Shown: in pieces, positions 8,236 to 19,775 of the stretch
How the letters are laid out: each line of letters begins with the position of its first letter
Numbering within the stretch: the first letter of the stretch is position 1
Assembly (NCBI RefSeq): GCF_005222485.1
Contig: NZ_CP029078.1
Span: 7,565,501-7,629,500, forward strand
Length of the DNA: 64,000 nucleotides
Reading direction: 5' to 3'
Source of the DNA: Streptomyces griseoviridis
GTDB taxonomy: Bacteria > Actinomycetota > Actinomycetes > Streptomycetales > Streptomycetaceae
Notes under the pieces: model-generated
What the model was told of the DNA's origin: nothing
Database searches by the model: none
The model's input: only the letters and a program-made list of their open reading frames with translations
Translations under genes and position numbers: made by a program

Positions 8236-9636
8236 TCAGTGGCCGAAGTCGAACCAGTTGACGTTGACGAAGTCCGCCGACTGGCCGCTGGTGAAGGTGA
8301 GATACACGTCGTGGGTGCCCGTCACCGAGCTGATGTTCGCCGGGACGGTCCGCCAGGACTGCCAGCCGCCCGTGTTGGCCAGCGCGAAGCTGCCGACCGG
8401 GGTGGCCGTCCGGCTGTCGAGGCGGACCTCGACGAGACCGCTCACGTTCGCGCCCGCGCCGCTCGCGACCCGCGCGTAGAACTGGGTGGCCGCCGTGGAA
8501 CCGAACTTGACGCCCTTGTAGAGCGCCCAGTCGCCGTTGGCGAGCGAGCCGATGTTCTGGCCGCCGCCGGTGTCCGTGGTGGTCTCCGTGGTGCTGCCCG
8601 ACTGGCTGTCGTAGGACTCGGCCTGGATCGGGCTGTACGCGTCACGGTTGCCGGTCGGCGGCGGGGTGGTGCCGCCGCCGCTACCCGACTGGAGCACCTG
8701 GACGTAGTCGACCAGCATCGGGTGGCCCGGCTGGGTGTCGCCGTCGAGGCCGCCGCCGAACGCGTCGGGGAACCCGCCGCCCATCGCCACGTTCAGGATG
8801 ATGAAGTACCCGTGGTTGGTGGCGTTCGCCCAGGTGGTCGCGTCGACCTGGGAGGCCGTCACCGTGTGGTAGTTGACGCCGTCGACGTAGAAGCGGAGCG
8901 CCTCGGGGCTGACCGAGCGGTCCCACTCCATGCTGTACGTGTGGAAGCCGGACTGGCAGGTGCTGCCGGGACACGCGGTGGAGTTGCCGATGCCGGTCGT
9001 CTCGTTGCACGGGCCGCCCGGGTTGGTGCCGCAGTGCAGCGTCGCCCAGACCTTGTTGAGGCCCTGGACGTTCTCCATGATGTCCAACTCGCCCACGCCG
9101 GGCCAGTTCTGGTAGTTGCCGCGGTACGGAGCGCCGAGCATCCAGAACGCCGGCCAGTAGCCCTCGGCCGCGACGCCGGTGACGTTGGGCATCTGGATGC
9201 GGGCCTCGACCCGCAGCTTGCCGCCGGCCGGCGGCTGGAAGTCGGTGCGGTTGGTCTCGATCCGGCCCGAGGTCCAGCGCCCGGCCGAGTCGCGCAGCGG
9301 GGTGATGCGCAGGTTGCCGCTGCCGTCCAGGGAGACGTTGTTGGTCGAGTTCGTCATCGTCTCGACCTCGCCCGTGCCCCAGTTGGCGGCGCCGCCGGGG
9401 TACGAGGTGCCGAGGTCGTACTGCCAGTTGCTGGTGGACACGCCGGTGCCCGCGGTGCCGTTGAAGTCGTCGAGGAACACCTGCGACCAGCCGCTGGGAG
9501 GCGTGGGCGCGGAGGCGTCGGCCGAGGGCGCGGAGACCGTGGCGGCGGCGGCCGCCAGCCCGAGGGTGGCGAACGCGGCGACGAGCACCCGTCGCAGCGG
9601 GCGCGGTCTGTGAGGGGTGACGGAGGTGTCACGCAT
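8236..9636 (-). CDS. secreted GH16 beta-glucanase (laminarinase-type) with C-terminal carbohydrate-binding module
   Basis: A 466-residue secreted enzyme. Residues 1-42 are a signal peptide with basic start and Ala-rich core ending SADASA. Residues ~48-320 form a GH16 domain with the catalytic motif GELDIMENV, giving Glu183 as nucleophile, Asp185 and Glu188 as acid/base. After a Gly/Thr/Pro linker, residues ~333-466 form a CBM6-like module (NRDAYSPIQAESYDSQ to VNVNWFDFGH). Likely to cut beta-1,3- or mixed beta-glucans outside the cell. The ATG has GGAGG seven bases upstream, and a 14-base palindrome lies about 65 bases upstream. It faces the araC-type gene across a shared terminator. Confidence 0.93.
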   Translation of the reverse strand: MRDTSVTPHRPRPLRRVLVAAFATLGLAAAAATVSAPSADASAPTPPSGWSQVFLDDFNGTAGTGVSTSNWQYDLGTSYPGGAANWGTGEVETMTNSTNNVSLDGSGNLRITPLRDSAGRWTSGRIETNRTDFQPPAGGKLRVEARIQMPNVTGVAAEGYWPAFWMLGAPYRGNYQNWPGVGELDIMENVQGLNKVWATLHCGTNPGGPCNETTGIGNSTACPGSTCQSGFHTYSMEWDRSVSPEALRFYVDGVNYHTVTASQVDATTWANATNHGYFIILNVAMGGGFPDAFGGGLDGDTQPGHPMLVDYVQVLQSGSGGGTTPPPTGNRDAYSPIQAESYDSQSGSTTETTTDTGGGQNIGSLANGDWALYKGVKFGSTAATQFYARVASGAGANVSGLVEVRLDSRTATPVGSFALANTGGWQSWRTVPANISSVTGTHDVYLTFTSGQSADFVNVNWFDFGH

Positions 9637-9698
9637 GGGGGTGCCTCCTGGGTACGGAGTGGGTGCGCGGGTGCGGTCGAGAGCTTCGCCGAACGTCC

Positions 9699-9712
9699 TG
9701 AGAGCGCTCTCA
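9699..9712. promoter_or_regulatory. LacI-type (CebR-like) operator upstream of the GH16 gene
   Basis: TGAGAGCGCTCTCA is a perfect 14-base palindrome centred on CGCG-like GCGC. It differs by two symmetric bases from the well known CebR box TGGGAGCGCTCCCA. A LacI-family repressor such as a cellobiose or laminaribiose sensor probably binds here. Confidence 0.75.
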
Positions 9713-9910
9713 AAGTGCCGCCAATGTGCTCTCCGGCACTGCCGTCGTCAAGAGGTAAAGCGAAGAAAACCCTTTTGTCGAGGGGGAGTTCACCCCATGA
9801 AGGGTATGAAGGGGGCGGAAGGCGCCCGACCGCGGGCCGGGCCCGCGCCCGGCGTCGAAGACGGGGCCCCGCCGATTCGACGGGACCCCGGTGAGGCGGC
9901 GGAGGGTGTG

Positions 9911-10100
9911 ACGCCAGGCGTCGGAGTCGGGCACCGGACGCCGGACGTTGGGCGCCGAACGTCGGACGTCGGACGTCGGACGTCGGACGTCGAACGCCAG
10001 GCGCCTGACGCCACGCACTGGACGCCGGACGCCAGGCGCCTGACGCCACCCACCGGACGTCAGGACACCGAACGCCAGGGCATCGGCGCCTGGCGTGCCG
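9911..10100. repeat. dense intergenic array of 8-10-base repeats (GGACGTCG family) with inverted elements
   Basis: Between the GH16 promoter and the 3' end of the L,D-transpeptidase gene, the sequence consists almost entirely of variants of CGGACGTC/GACGCCGGAC. Perfect tandem GTCGGAC units occur at about 9961-9990. The 21-base element beginning ACGCCAGGCGCC and ending TGACGCCAC occurs twice (about 9995-10015 and 10030-10050) and is itself partly palindromic. All six frames stay open through it because of its regularity, but no protein is indicated. It could act as a terminator or hairpin region for the minus-strand transpeptidase gene, or be a slippage-generated minisatellite. Confidence 0.85.
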
Positions 10101-10102
10101 CG

Positions 10103-11401
10103 TCAGATCGCGCTTCCCGCCTTCCAGCGTGCCCAGGAGAGGTTCCAGCCGTTGAGGCCGTTGGCCGGGTTCACGGTCCTGTCGCCCGAGTTCTTCACGA
10201 TCACGACGTCGCCGAGCATCGAACTCTCGTAGAACTTGTAGCCGGCCACCGAGCTGTCGCCCGCCCCCTTGGTGTCGTGCAGGCCGACACAGCCGTGGCT
10301 GCTGTTGCGGCCGCCGAACACCGAGTCGGCCGCCCAGTAGTTGCCGTGGATGAAGGTGCCTGACGTGGTGAGGCGCTGGGCGTGCGGGACGTCGGCGATG
10401 TCGTACTCGTCGCCGAGCCCGACCGTCGAGGACTGCATACGGGTCTGCTCGAACCGCTCGCTGATCACCATGATCCCGGACCAGGTGGTGTGTGCGGAGT
10501 CGCCGCCGGTGACCGGGTAGGTGGCGGTCCGCGCGCCGTCGCGCCTGACCGTCATCTCCTTGCTGGAGAGGTCGACCGTGGAGATCTGCTCGCGCCCGAT
10601 GCGGAAGGTGACGGTCTTGGACTGGACGCCGTAGACCCCGTCCGCGCCCTCGACGTCCTTCAGCCGCAGGGTGAGGGTGATCTCCGTGCCGGCCGCCCAG
10701 TACGTCTCGGGCCTGAAGTCCAGGCGGGTGTCGCTGAACCAGTGGCCGACCACCTCGACGGCCGGCTCCGCGGTCACCGTGATCGCCTTCTGGACGGCGG
10801 CCCGGTCCGCGACGGCGTGCGTGAAGTTCAGCGACACCGGCATGCCCACGCCCGAGGTCGAGCCCGCCTCGGGTGTGAAGTTCCCGACGAAGGTCGCGCC
10901 CGGCGCCTTGGTCGTGAAGGTCGAGGTGTGCGTGGCACCGCCGCTGACCTGGGCGGTCACGGTGTACTTGGTCCCGGAGTAGGGGTGCGCGGCCGACGTC
11001 CAGGTGGTCCCGGCGTCGTCGAGGGAGCCGGCCAGGGTGGAGCCGTCGTTGCCGGTCACCCGCACGGAGGCGAGGGTGCCGTGGGCGACGGTCACCTCGA
11101 CGGGCCGGGTGAAGGCGGCCTTCCTGGTGCCGTCGGCGGGGGTGACCGTGAGGACCGGCTGCCGAGCCGCCGTGGCCTTCGCCGAAGCGGAGGGGGAGGC
11201 GGAGGCGGACGCGGACCCGGCCCCGGAAGCGGCCGCGGCACCGGGCGCCGTCGTCCCTGACGTCCCCTCGGCGGCACCGGCCGCGCCGGCGCACCCGGTG
11301 AGGACGGCGGCCGAGGACACGCCGAGCGCGGCCAGCACCCCGCGCCGGGACCACCTCTCCGGCTGCTCCTCGGACCGGCTGGATATGTGCGAGACGCCCA
11401 C
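10103..11401 (-). CDS. L,D-transpeptidase (YkuD domain) lipoprotein
   Basis: A 432-residue exported cell-wall enzyme that would make 3-3 peptidoglycan cross-links. The N terminus has a twin-arginine-like WSRRGVLAALG and a lipobox ending at Cys37 (AVLTGC), followed by a low-complexity Ala/Ser linker. Two Ig-like domains occupy about 90-290 and the YkuD catalytic domain about 295-420. The active-site motif is HGNYWAADSVFGG followed by SSHGCVGLH with Cys371 as nucleophile. The start is GTG at 11401 with AGAAAGG upstream; earlier in-frame starts lack a signal. Related actinobacterial Ldts have the same Ig-Ig-YkuD layout. Confidence 0.92.
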   Translation of the reverse strand: MGVSHISSRSEEQPERWSRRGVLAALGVSSAAVLTGCAGAAGAAEGTSGTTAPGAAAASGAGSASASASPSASAKATAARQPVLTVTPADGTRKAAFTRPVEVTVAHGTLASVRVTGNDGSTLAGSLDDAGTTWTSAAHPYSGTKYTVTAQVSGGATHTSTFTTKAPGATFVGNFTPEAGSTSGVGMPVSLNFTHAVADRAAVQKAITVTAEPAVEVVGHWFSDTRLDFRPETYWAAGTEITLTLRLKDVEGADGVYGVQSKTVTFRIGREQISTVDLSSKEMTVRRDGARTATYPVTGGDSAHTTWSGIMVISERFEQTRMQSSTVGLGDEYDIADVPHAQRLTTSGTFIHGNYWAADSVFGGRNSSHGCVGLHDTKGAGDSSVAGYKFYESSMLGDVVIVKNSGDRTVNPANGLNGWNLSWARWKAGSAI

Positions 11402-11560
11402 GGCAGACCTTTCTGGGATATTCCACCTGTCGTGGCTGCATCCTGCGCCCCGTACATGGGTCGAACCTGTGAATCCACCCCCGCCTCTCTGAGATTTCCG
11501 TGAGGACGGCCCGGGGGAGGCGCTGGGCACCGGCCCCGGGACGGTCGGGGCCGTGGGGGA

Positions 11561-12442
11561 GTGGGCGGCGCGGAGCCGTGCCGGCCGGTGGGTGGGGCGG
11601 GCCCCGCCGGGGTGCGGGCGTATCCGGAGCTGCTGCGGCTCGACCGGCCGGTGGGGACCTGGCTGCTGGTGGTCCCCTGGATCGCCGTGGCAGCGCTCGC
11701 GGGCCCCGGGGACGGGATCGTGCTCGGGCCGCTGCTCCTGGGGTACGGGGCGCTGTCCGGAGGGGCCGCCTGCGGGCTCAACGACGTGCCGGACGCGCGG
11801 TTCGACGCGCAGGTGCCGCGTACCGCCGGCAGGCCCGTCGCCTCCGGGCGGCTCGCGGCCGGGCGGGCGGTGGCGTTCTGTGGCGCGGTGAGGGCATTCG
11901 CTCCGCTGGTGATGGCGTTCCGGAGCGTGGAGGCCGGGGCGCCCGTCGCGGCGGTGTGTCCGTACCTGAAGCGGATCACCCACTGGCCGCACCTGTGGCT
12001 GTGGATCACCGTCAACTGGACGGCACCGCTGGTGTACGTCCTGCTCACCGGAGGGCTCGGGCCCGACGGCCGGGTGCGGTACGGGGCGCTGATCTGCTGG
12101 GCCGTGGGGACGGACGTGATCTACGCCTGCCAGGACCGGGAGGCCGATGTGCGGGCCGGGGTGCGGTCGGCCGCCGTGCTGCTCGGGTGGCGCAGCCGGT
12201 TACCGGTGGGTGTCGCGTACGCGCTCTGGGTGGCGCCGCTCGCCCGGTTCGGGGTGCCGGCCGGGCTCGGAGCGCTGTACTGGCCCGGACCGTGCCTGGT
12301 CGCGGGCCAGTTGGGCCGGCAGGTGCGGCGGGCCGTCCCCGTGGACGTCGCGGCCTGCGGGCGGGCGTTCGCCACCAGACCCCTCTGCGGGCTGCTCATC
12401 CTGGTCGCCGTGCCCGCCGGGCGGGTGGGTACCCTCGGCTGA
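11561..12442 (+). CDS. UbiA-family prenyltransferase
   Basis: An integral membrane protein of about 290 residues with the two Asp-rich motifs of UbiA enzymes: NDVPDARFDAQVPRT near residue 74 and DVIYACQDREADVRAG near 190. YLKRITHWPHLWL is also typical of 4-hydroxybenzoate polyprenyltransferases. The gene stands alone, without ubiquinone or menaquinone genes nearby, so the aromatic acceptor is unknown; streptomycetes do not make ubiquinone, and a secondary-metabolite or menaquinone-related role is possible. Leu214 is encoded by TTA (12200-12202), so translation probably depends on the bldA tRNA. The start is uncertain: GTG at 11561 abuts GGGGGA, and in-frame GTGs at 11588 or 11612 are alternatives. 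Confidence 0.8.
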   Translation: MGGAEPCRPVGGAGPAGVRAYPELLRLDRPVGTWLLVVPWIAVAALAGPGDGIVLGPLLLGYGALSGGAACGLNDVPDARFDAQVPRTAGRPVASGRLAAGRAVAFCGAVRAFAPLVMAFRSVEAGAPVAAVCPYLKRITHWPHLWLWITVNWTAPLVYVLLTGGLGPDGRVRYGALICWAVGTDVIYACQDREADVRAGVRSAAVLLGWRSRLPVGVAYALWVAPLARFGVPAGLGALYWPGPCLVAGQLGRQVRRAVPVDVAACGRAFATRPLCGLLILVAVPAGRVGTLG

Positions 12443-12466
12443 GGGACACGGACCCTGGAGGTGCCG

Positions 12467-13360
12467 GTGGGGCTGCGGGACCGGATCGCGGCGGAACTCA
12501 CGGCCGTCATACACGGCGGGGATCTCAAGCTGGAGCGGTACGCCGGGCCGCCGGGCGATCCCGGGCTGTTCGGGATCGCGCCGGGTGACCCGGTGTGGCG
12601 GGTGCACGGGCAGGCCACCGGGATGCTCACCGGCGGGTTCGCCGCGCTCATGCTCCAGTCGCTGCATCCGCTGGCCATGGCGGGCGTCGACGACCACTCC
12701 GACTTTCGCGCCGACCCGGTCGGGCGGCTGAACGGAACCGTACGGTTCATCACGACGACCACCTTCGGCTCCTCGGCCGCCGCCCGCGAGGTGATCGACC
12801 TCGTCCGGCTGATCCACACCCGGGTGCACGGCACCACCCCCGACGGCCGGCCCTACCGCGCCGACGACCCCGACCTGCTCACCTGGGTGCACACCGCGGA
12901 GGTGCGCAGCTTCCTGGCCGGCCACCAGAGCTACGCGCCGCGGGCGCTGCGGCTGACCCCCGCCGAGTGCGACGCCTACTACCGCCAAGTCGCTCCGGTG
13001 GCCGAGGCGTTGGGCGCGCGGGAGGTACCTCGCAGCTCCCGGGAGGTCGAGCGGTACCTGGCCCGGATGCGTCCCGGGCTCCGGGTCACTCCGGCCGCGT
13101 CGGACGCGCTGCTGTTCCTGCGCCGTTTCGGGCGCACCCGTCAGGAGCGGCTGGTCGTACGGCCGTTGATGAACGCCTCGGTGGGGCTCCTGCCCGACTG
13201 GGCCCGAGCCGAACTCGGCATCCACCGTCCGGCCGCCGTCAGGTCCTGCTGGGACCTGCCGGTGGCGACGGCGGTCGGACGCACCCTGGAGTGGGGCCTC
13301 GGGCCCTCCCGGATCCAGGCCGCCGCCCGCGGGCGGCTTGCGGGGGCGCGGCAGGGCTGA
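12467..13360 (+). CDS. oxygenase MpaB family (DUF2236) protein
   Basis: A 297-residue protein of the DUF2236/MpaB family, related to the latex-cleaving heme protein Lcp and to fungal MpaB. The segment GGFAALMLQSLHPLAMAGVDDHS and the later HTRVHGT and TWVHTAEVRSFLAGH contain the conserved His residues thought to bind heme. No signal peptide is seen, so it is probably cytoplasmic. GTG at 12467 is preferred because GGAG lies six bases upstream; GTG at 12461 abuts that site. It follows the UbiA gene by 24 bases, so the two may share a transcript, and its substrate is unknown. Confidence 0.83.
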   Translation: MGLRDRIAAELTAVIHGGDLKLERYAGPPGDPGLFGIAPGDPVWRVHGQATGMLTGGFAALMLQSLHPLAMAGVDDHSDFRADPVGRLNGTVRFITTTTFGSSAAAREVIDLVRLIHTRVHGTTPDGRPYRADDPDLLTWVHTAEVRSFLAGHQSYAPRALRLTPAECDAYYRQVAPVAEALGAREVPRSSREVERYLARMRPGLRVTPAASDALLFLRRFGRTRQERLVVRPLMNASVGLLPDWARAELGIHRPAAVRSCWDLPVATAVGRTLEWGLGPSRIQAAARGRLAGARQG

Positions 13361-13381
13361 CGTCGCGGCCCGATCGGAGTC

Positions 13382-13903
13382 TCAGGAGGTTCTGCTCAGG
13401 ACGCGGATTCTCTGGAGGGCCGCGCTGACGGCTTCCTTCAGCTTGACGCGAGACTGTTCCTGCCGCATGGCGGTGGCCAGTTGGGCGGCGTGCTCGGTCG
13501 CCGCGACCCGGGTCGCTATGGGCGCGGGCGGCAGCATCGTGGCGAGGTACTGGTCGAACCGCTCGACGACGGACCGCAGTTCGGGGCGGATCGGCTCGGC
13601 GTCCGCCGCGGCGTCGTCGAGGAGGTGGCGCAGCCGGTGCAGCGGCGCGAACTCCGCCTCGCGGCAGGGTTTCTGGGCGCGCTCGCTGAGGTGCTCGGCG
13701 AGTTCCTTGAGATAGGTGGCCGGGTCTTCGAGGTCCTTGCCGACGTCGTCGCTCGCGCGCAGCCGCCTCGTCCAGGCCCACACCTGCCGGTGGTGGCGCA
13801 GGGTGAGGGTGGCGAGCACGATCCCGGCCAGCCCCGACAGCAGGCCCACGATCACGGGGCCCGGGGCGGCGCCGGACGCCAGAGGGGTCGAACTGAGCAT
13901 CAT
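13382..13903 (-). CDS. small membrane-anchored protein of unknown function
   Basis: A 173-residue protein. Residues ~10-32 form one hydrophobic segment (PVIVGLLSGLAGIVLATLTL), followed by a charged, helix-rich cytoplasmic region with Leu-, Arg- and Glu-rich heptads, ending in VSAALQRIRVLSRTS. I do not recognise a family. The start is taken at the first of two adjacent ATGs at 13903; a weak GGATCA lies upstream, and the longer frame upstream has low-complexity residues unlike protein. It lies 170 bases downstream of the Crp-like regulator on the same strand and is convergent with the MpaB gene. Confidence 0.6.
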   Translation of the reverse strand: MMLSSTPLASGAAPGPVIVGLLSGLAGIVLATLTLRHHRQVWAWTRRLRASDDVGKDLEDPATYLKELAEHLSERAQKPCREAEFAPLHRLRHLLDDAAADAEPIRPELRSVVERFDQYLATMLPPAPIATRVAATEHAAQLATAMRQEQSRVKLKEAVSAALQRIRVLSRTS

Positions 13904-14073
13904 CTGCGGTGATCCGTTCGTGAAACGCGCGTACAGCACCCGGCGGGTCGCCACCGTGGTGCGGGGACGGGAGAGGGCGGGAGGAGACGGGAGGGGGCGA
14001 GCGGGGGCGAGCGGTCGCCTGGGCGGTTCGGGCCGGCGGGGGCGTCCCGGTGGGTCGTGCCCCGCCGGTCCGG

Positions 14074-14859
14074 CTACTGGATCCTGGTGACGCGTTGCAG
14101 AGCGGGCAGGTCCGTGACCACGAACTGCCGGTACCTGCTGCGCAGTACACCGCCCGGGGGCAGGCCGCTGCCCTTGGCGGGGGTGCGCAGCCGCCGGATC
14201 GCGGCCTCCACGGTGGAGACGCCCATCAGGAGGGCCTCCGCGAGGTCGCGCTGGCTCAGGCCGAGGACGCTGATGTGGCCCGGCTGGGCCGGATCGGTCG
14301 TCCCGGCGATCCTGGCCAGATGCGCGAGCAGCCCGCCGACCCGCTCCATGGGGGTGCGGGTGACGGTGCCGTAGACCATCTCGTCGTCGCGGTTGCGGTC
14401 CTCCAGGCTGCGCAGCAGGGCGCGTTCGGAGTGCGGGTGGCGGGTGAGGAAGGCCATCATGCGGGTCGCCGAGCAGGACATGACCCAGGTGGTGGTCAGG
14501 CAGGTCGTCCTGACCGCCGCGTGCTCCTCGATCAGCTTGGCCTCGCCGAGGAGTTGGCCGACCCCGCGGAAGCGGGTGATCCGCGGGCCGCTCCCGCCGC
14601 CGTCGTCCGGGTCGTCGTCGGCGGCGAACGGGAAGCGGTCCTGGCGGACGCAGCCGCCCAGCACGATGTGCACGTCGCTGTCCCGCGGGCCGGTGGGCAG
14701 GGTCTCCTCGCGTTGGTAGACCCGGCTCACCGGTCCCCAGAAGCCGACGAGCAACGGCCACAGCTCGGGCGGGAGATGGGCGAGGAAGCTGCGCGCGGGC
14801 ATGGTCTGGACGCCCTTGAGCACGTCACCGGTGCGGAACGCCCCGATGTCGGGGACCAT
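14074..14859 (-). CDS. Crp/Fnr-like transcriptional regulator
   Basis: A 261-residue protein with an N-terminal cyclic-nucleotide-binding-like fold (about residues 25-150; FRGVGQLLGEAKLIEEHAAV resembles the phosphate-binding cassette region) and a C-terminal winged helix-turn-helix (LSQRDLAEALLMGVSTVEAA). The canonical cAMP-binding Arg-Ser pair is not evident, so the ligand may differ or be absent. Streptomycetes have many such proteins, often beside small hypothetical genes. ATG 14859 has GGGGAG about six bases upstream, overlapping the end of a short upstream ORF. Confidence 0.75.
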   Translation of the reverse strand: MVPDIGAFRTGDVLKGVQTMPARSFLAHLPPELWPLLVGFWGPVSRVYQREETLPTGPRDSDVHIVLGGCVRQDRFPFAADDDPDDGGGSGPRITRFRGVGQLLGEAKLIEEHAAVRTTCLTTTWVMSCSATRMMAFLTRHPHSERALLRSLEDRNRDDEMVYGTVTRTPMERVGGLLAHLARIAGTTDPAQPGHISVLGLSQRDLAEALLMGVSTVEAAIRRLRTPAKGSGLPPGGVLRSRYRQFVVTDLPALQRVTRIQ

Positions 14860-14862
14860 CCC

Positions 14863-14946
14863 TCACTCCCCGGTGGTGGGCGGGGCAGGGCGACCGGACG
14901 CGCCTGCCGGGTGGCCGTCATGACGCGGAGTCAGGCCAGTGGTCAT
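14863..14946 (-). CDS. possible 27-codon leader peptide ahead of the Crp-like gene
   Basis: ATG at 14946 with AGAAGGA eight bases upstream opens a 27-residue frame (starting MTTGLTPRHDG) that stops four bases before the Crp-like start; its stop region also contains that gene's GGGGAG. The spacing suggests translational coupling. The peptide resembles no family, so it is only a candidate uORF. Confidence 0.35.
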   Translation of the reverse strand: MTTGLTPRHDGHPAGASGRPAPPTTGE

Positions 14947-16006
14947 CGGTCTGAGGTCCTTCTGTTCGGAGGTACGGGATCCCGGGTGCGGCCGCCGGCT
15001 GGGGCGCGCACTCGGGCGACGGGTCCAGCGCCCTCTCCGTCGCGTTGTCGATCCGGGTGGTGAGTCCGGCTGCGAGGTGAAGACGTTCCGGGTGACGTTA
15101 CTCCTTCGCCGGAGGAAATCGCCAGTCACGGATCGGGGAACGCCGACTTCGCGGTGCCGGTGGTGTGGACCACATCGGCCGCGCGGGTCATCAGGAAATT
15201 CCCTCGGATTTGTTCCTGGGGTTTCTCGGGGAAATTGCGGAGGCCGGTCCGCGATAAAAGGAGGCCCCGGGGGACCAACCCCGGAGCCTCCGGAAAGGGC
15301 CTGGACCCGTCGAGGCTCAGACCGAGAACCAGTAAACACCATGAGCGAGGAAAAGGTCACAGTGGGGTAGCGGTCGGTGCTTCCGACACCCTCACGGGAG
15401 GGGATTTTTCCCGTCATTGCTGTCGCCCGACGGCGGCGCACGGCGTATCGCGCGCTGTCTCGGCGACCTCGTTTGTCCCACTGGTTCGGTTTTGTTTCGG
15501 GACCTGTTTGATTCGGTCGCCGAGTGCGCCCCCTGTTGTCGCACTTCTGGGGGCGAATGTTCGATGTGTACGGCGCACGGGCGGTAGCGTGCATAAATCT
15601 ACGCGCCCCCCGGCGGTGCTGATCACGGGCGGTACCGCAGCCGGGGCACACCGTGCCCGACCCTGTTTCCCGGCCCTTCACCCGTCCAGGAAAAGGCAGA
15701 TCCGGCGAAATGCCGAATTGATTGCCCTTGGATTCTGGGGGTCCCTTCGGGGGTGCGCGACCGTGAAATGGGACCGGGGGGTGACGGCGGCCGTGCGCCG
15801 ACTCGCGCACGGCCCGGCCGTGCGGGCCGCGGGAGACGGCGTGTCCGCAATCCGCGGCCGAACAACCCAGGGTAGCGATTCGGATACGGTGCACACACGC
15901 CGTCGAACCCCGCCGGTCACGGAATGTGGTTATTCGGATGACGTTGCGTCAGGAACCTTCGTCTCTCCGCCCGTCACCCGAAAACCGAACCGGACGGCCC
16001 AGGACG
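14947..16006. other. about 1 kb without a convincing gene
   Basis: Open frames exist on both strands but give Arg/Pro-rich, unprotein-like sequences and lack codon-position bias. The base composition is lower in GC than neighbours around 15480-15550 (repeated TTTG and TTCGG tracts). The only clear structure is a strong stem-loop at 15260-15291. The left part must hold the promoter of the Crp-like gene and its leader; the right edge is the 3' side of the minus-strand GH2 gene. A small RNA or decayed gene cannot be excluded. Confidence 0.5.
15260..15291. other. strong GC stem-loop in the gene-free stretch
   Basis: GGAGGC plus CCGGGG pairs with CCCCGG plus GCCTCC around a short loop (GACCAA). 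It is preceded by GATAAAA. It could be a terminator or the 3' end of an unannotated transcript; neither adjacent gene ends near it. Confidence 0.6.
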
Positions 16007-18924
<2,918 letters not shown>

Positions 18925-18928
<4 letters not shown>

Positions 18929-19761
18929 TTGATGGCTCCCTTGGCGAGGTCGCCGATGATCTGGCGGGCGCCGATCGCGAACACGATGAGCAGGGGGATC
19001 AGGGCGAGCAGCGCGCCGGTCATGACCATTCCGTAGTCGGTGGTCCCGTGCGTCCCGTTGAGCTGGGAGAGCGCGACCTGGAGGGTCACGTTGTCCGGGT
19101 CGGTGAGGGCGATCAGGGGCCAGGCGTAGTCGTTCCACTGGCCCATGAAGGTGAAGATGCCGAGGAAGGCGAGGCCGGGCCTGACCACCGGGAGCGCGAC
19201 GTGCCAGTACTGGCGCAGGAAGTGGGCGCCGTCGATGCGGGAGGCGTCGAGCAGTTCGTCATGGATGGCGCCCGTCATGTACTGGCGCATCCAGAAGATG
19301 CCGAACGCGTTGGCCGCCGCGGGCACGATCAGCGAGGTCATCGAGCCGATCCAGCCCAGCTTCGCCATGATCACGAACTGCGGGATGGCGGCGAGCTGGG
19401 CCGGCACCATGAAGATCAGCAGCAGCGTCGCGAACAGGGTCCGCTTGCCGGGGAAGTCGAACTTGGCGAAGACGAACGCCGCCAGCGAGTCGAACAGCAG
19501 CACAAGGAAGGTGACGCTCACGGCGACGAGCAGGGAGTTCCACATCGACCCGAAGAAGTCGATGGCGTCGAAGAGGCTGCGGAGGTTCTCCAGGAAGTGC
19601 GAGCCGGGCAGCAGGTTCGGCGGGTACGTGAAGATCTCCGACGACGTGTGCGTCGACATGATCACGGCCCAGTAGAACGGGAAGGCCGAGAGGAGCAGTC
19701 CGACGACGAGGACGGCGTGCAGGGCGACGCCCTTGCTGCGGGTTCCCTTGATGGATGTCAT
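18925..19761 (-). CDS. sugar ABC transporter permease (MalG type)
   Basis: A 278-residue inner-membrane protein with six predicted segments. The permease EAA loop is seen as HDELLDASRIDGAHFLRQYW, which docks the ATPase. It pairs with the MalF-type permease starting 14 bases upstream. No ATPase gene is present in this locus; in Streptomyces the shared ATPase MsiK usually energises such importers. The stop overlaps the GH2 start. Confidence 0.92.
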
Positions 19762-19775
19762 GGGGTCCGGGCCTT

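Noticed and set aside
9917..10090. Repeat-encoded open frames with repeated TSDVRRP-like residues
   Set aside because: All frames are open because the DNA repeat is regular; no start site or coding bias supports a protein.
14863..15894. 343-codon minus-strand frame in the gene-free stretch
   Set aside because: Its upstream part is compositionally unlike protein and lacks motifs; only the last 27 codons, with a ribosome site, were kept as a weak candidate.
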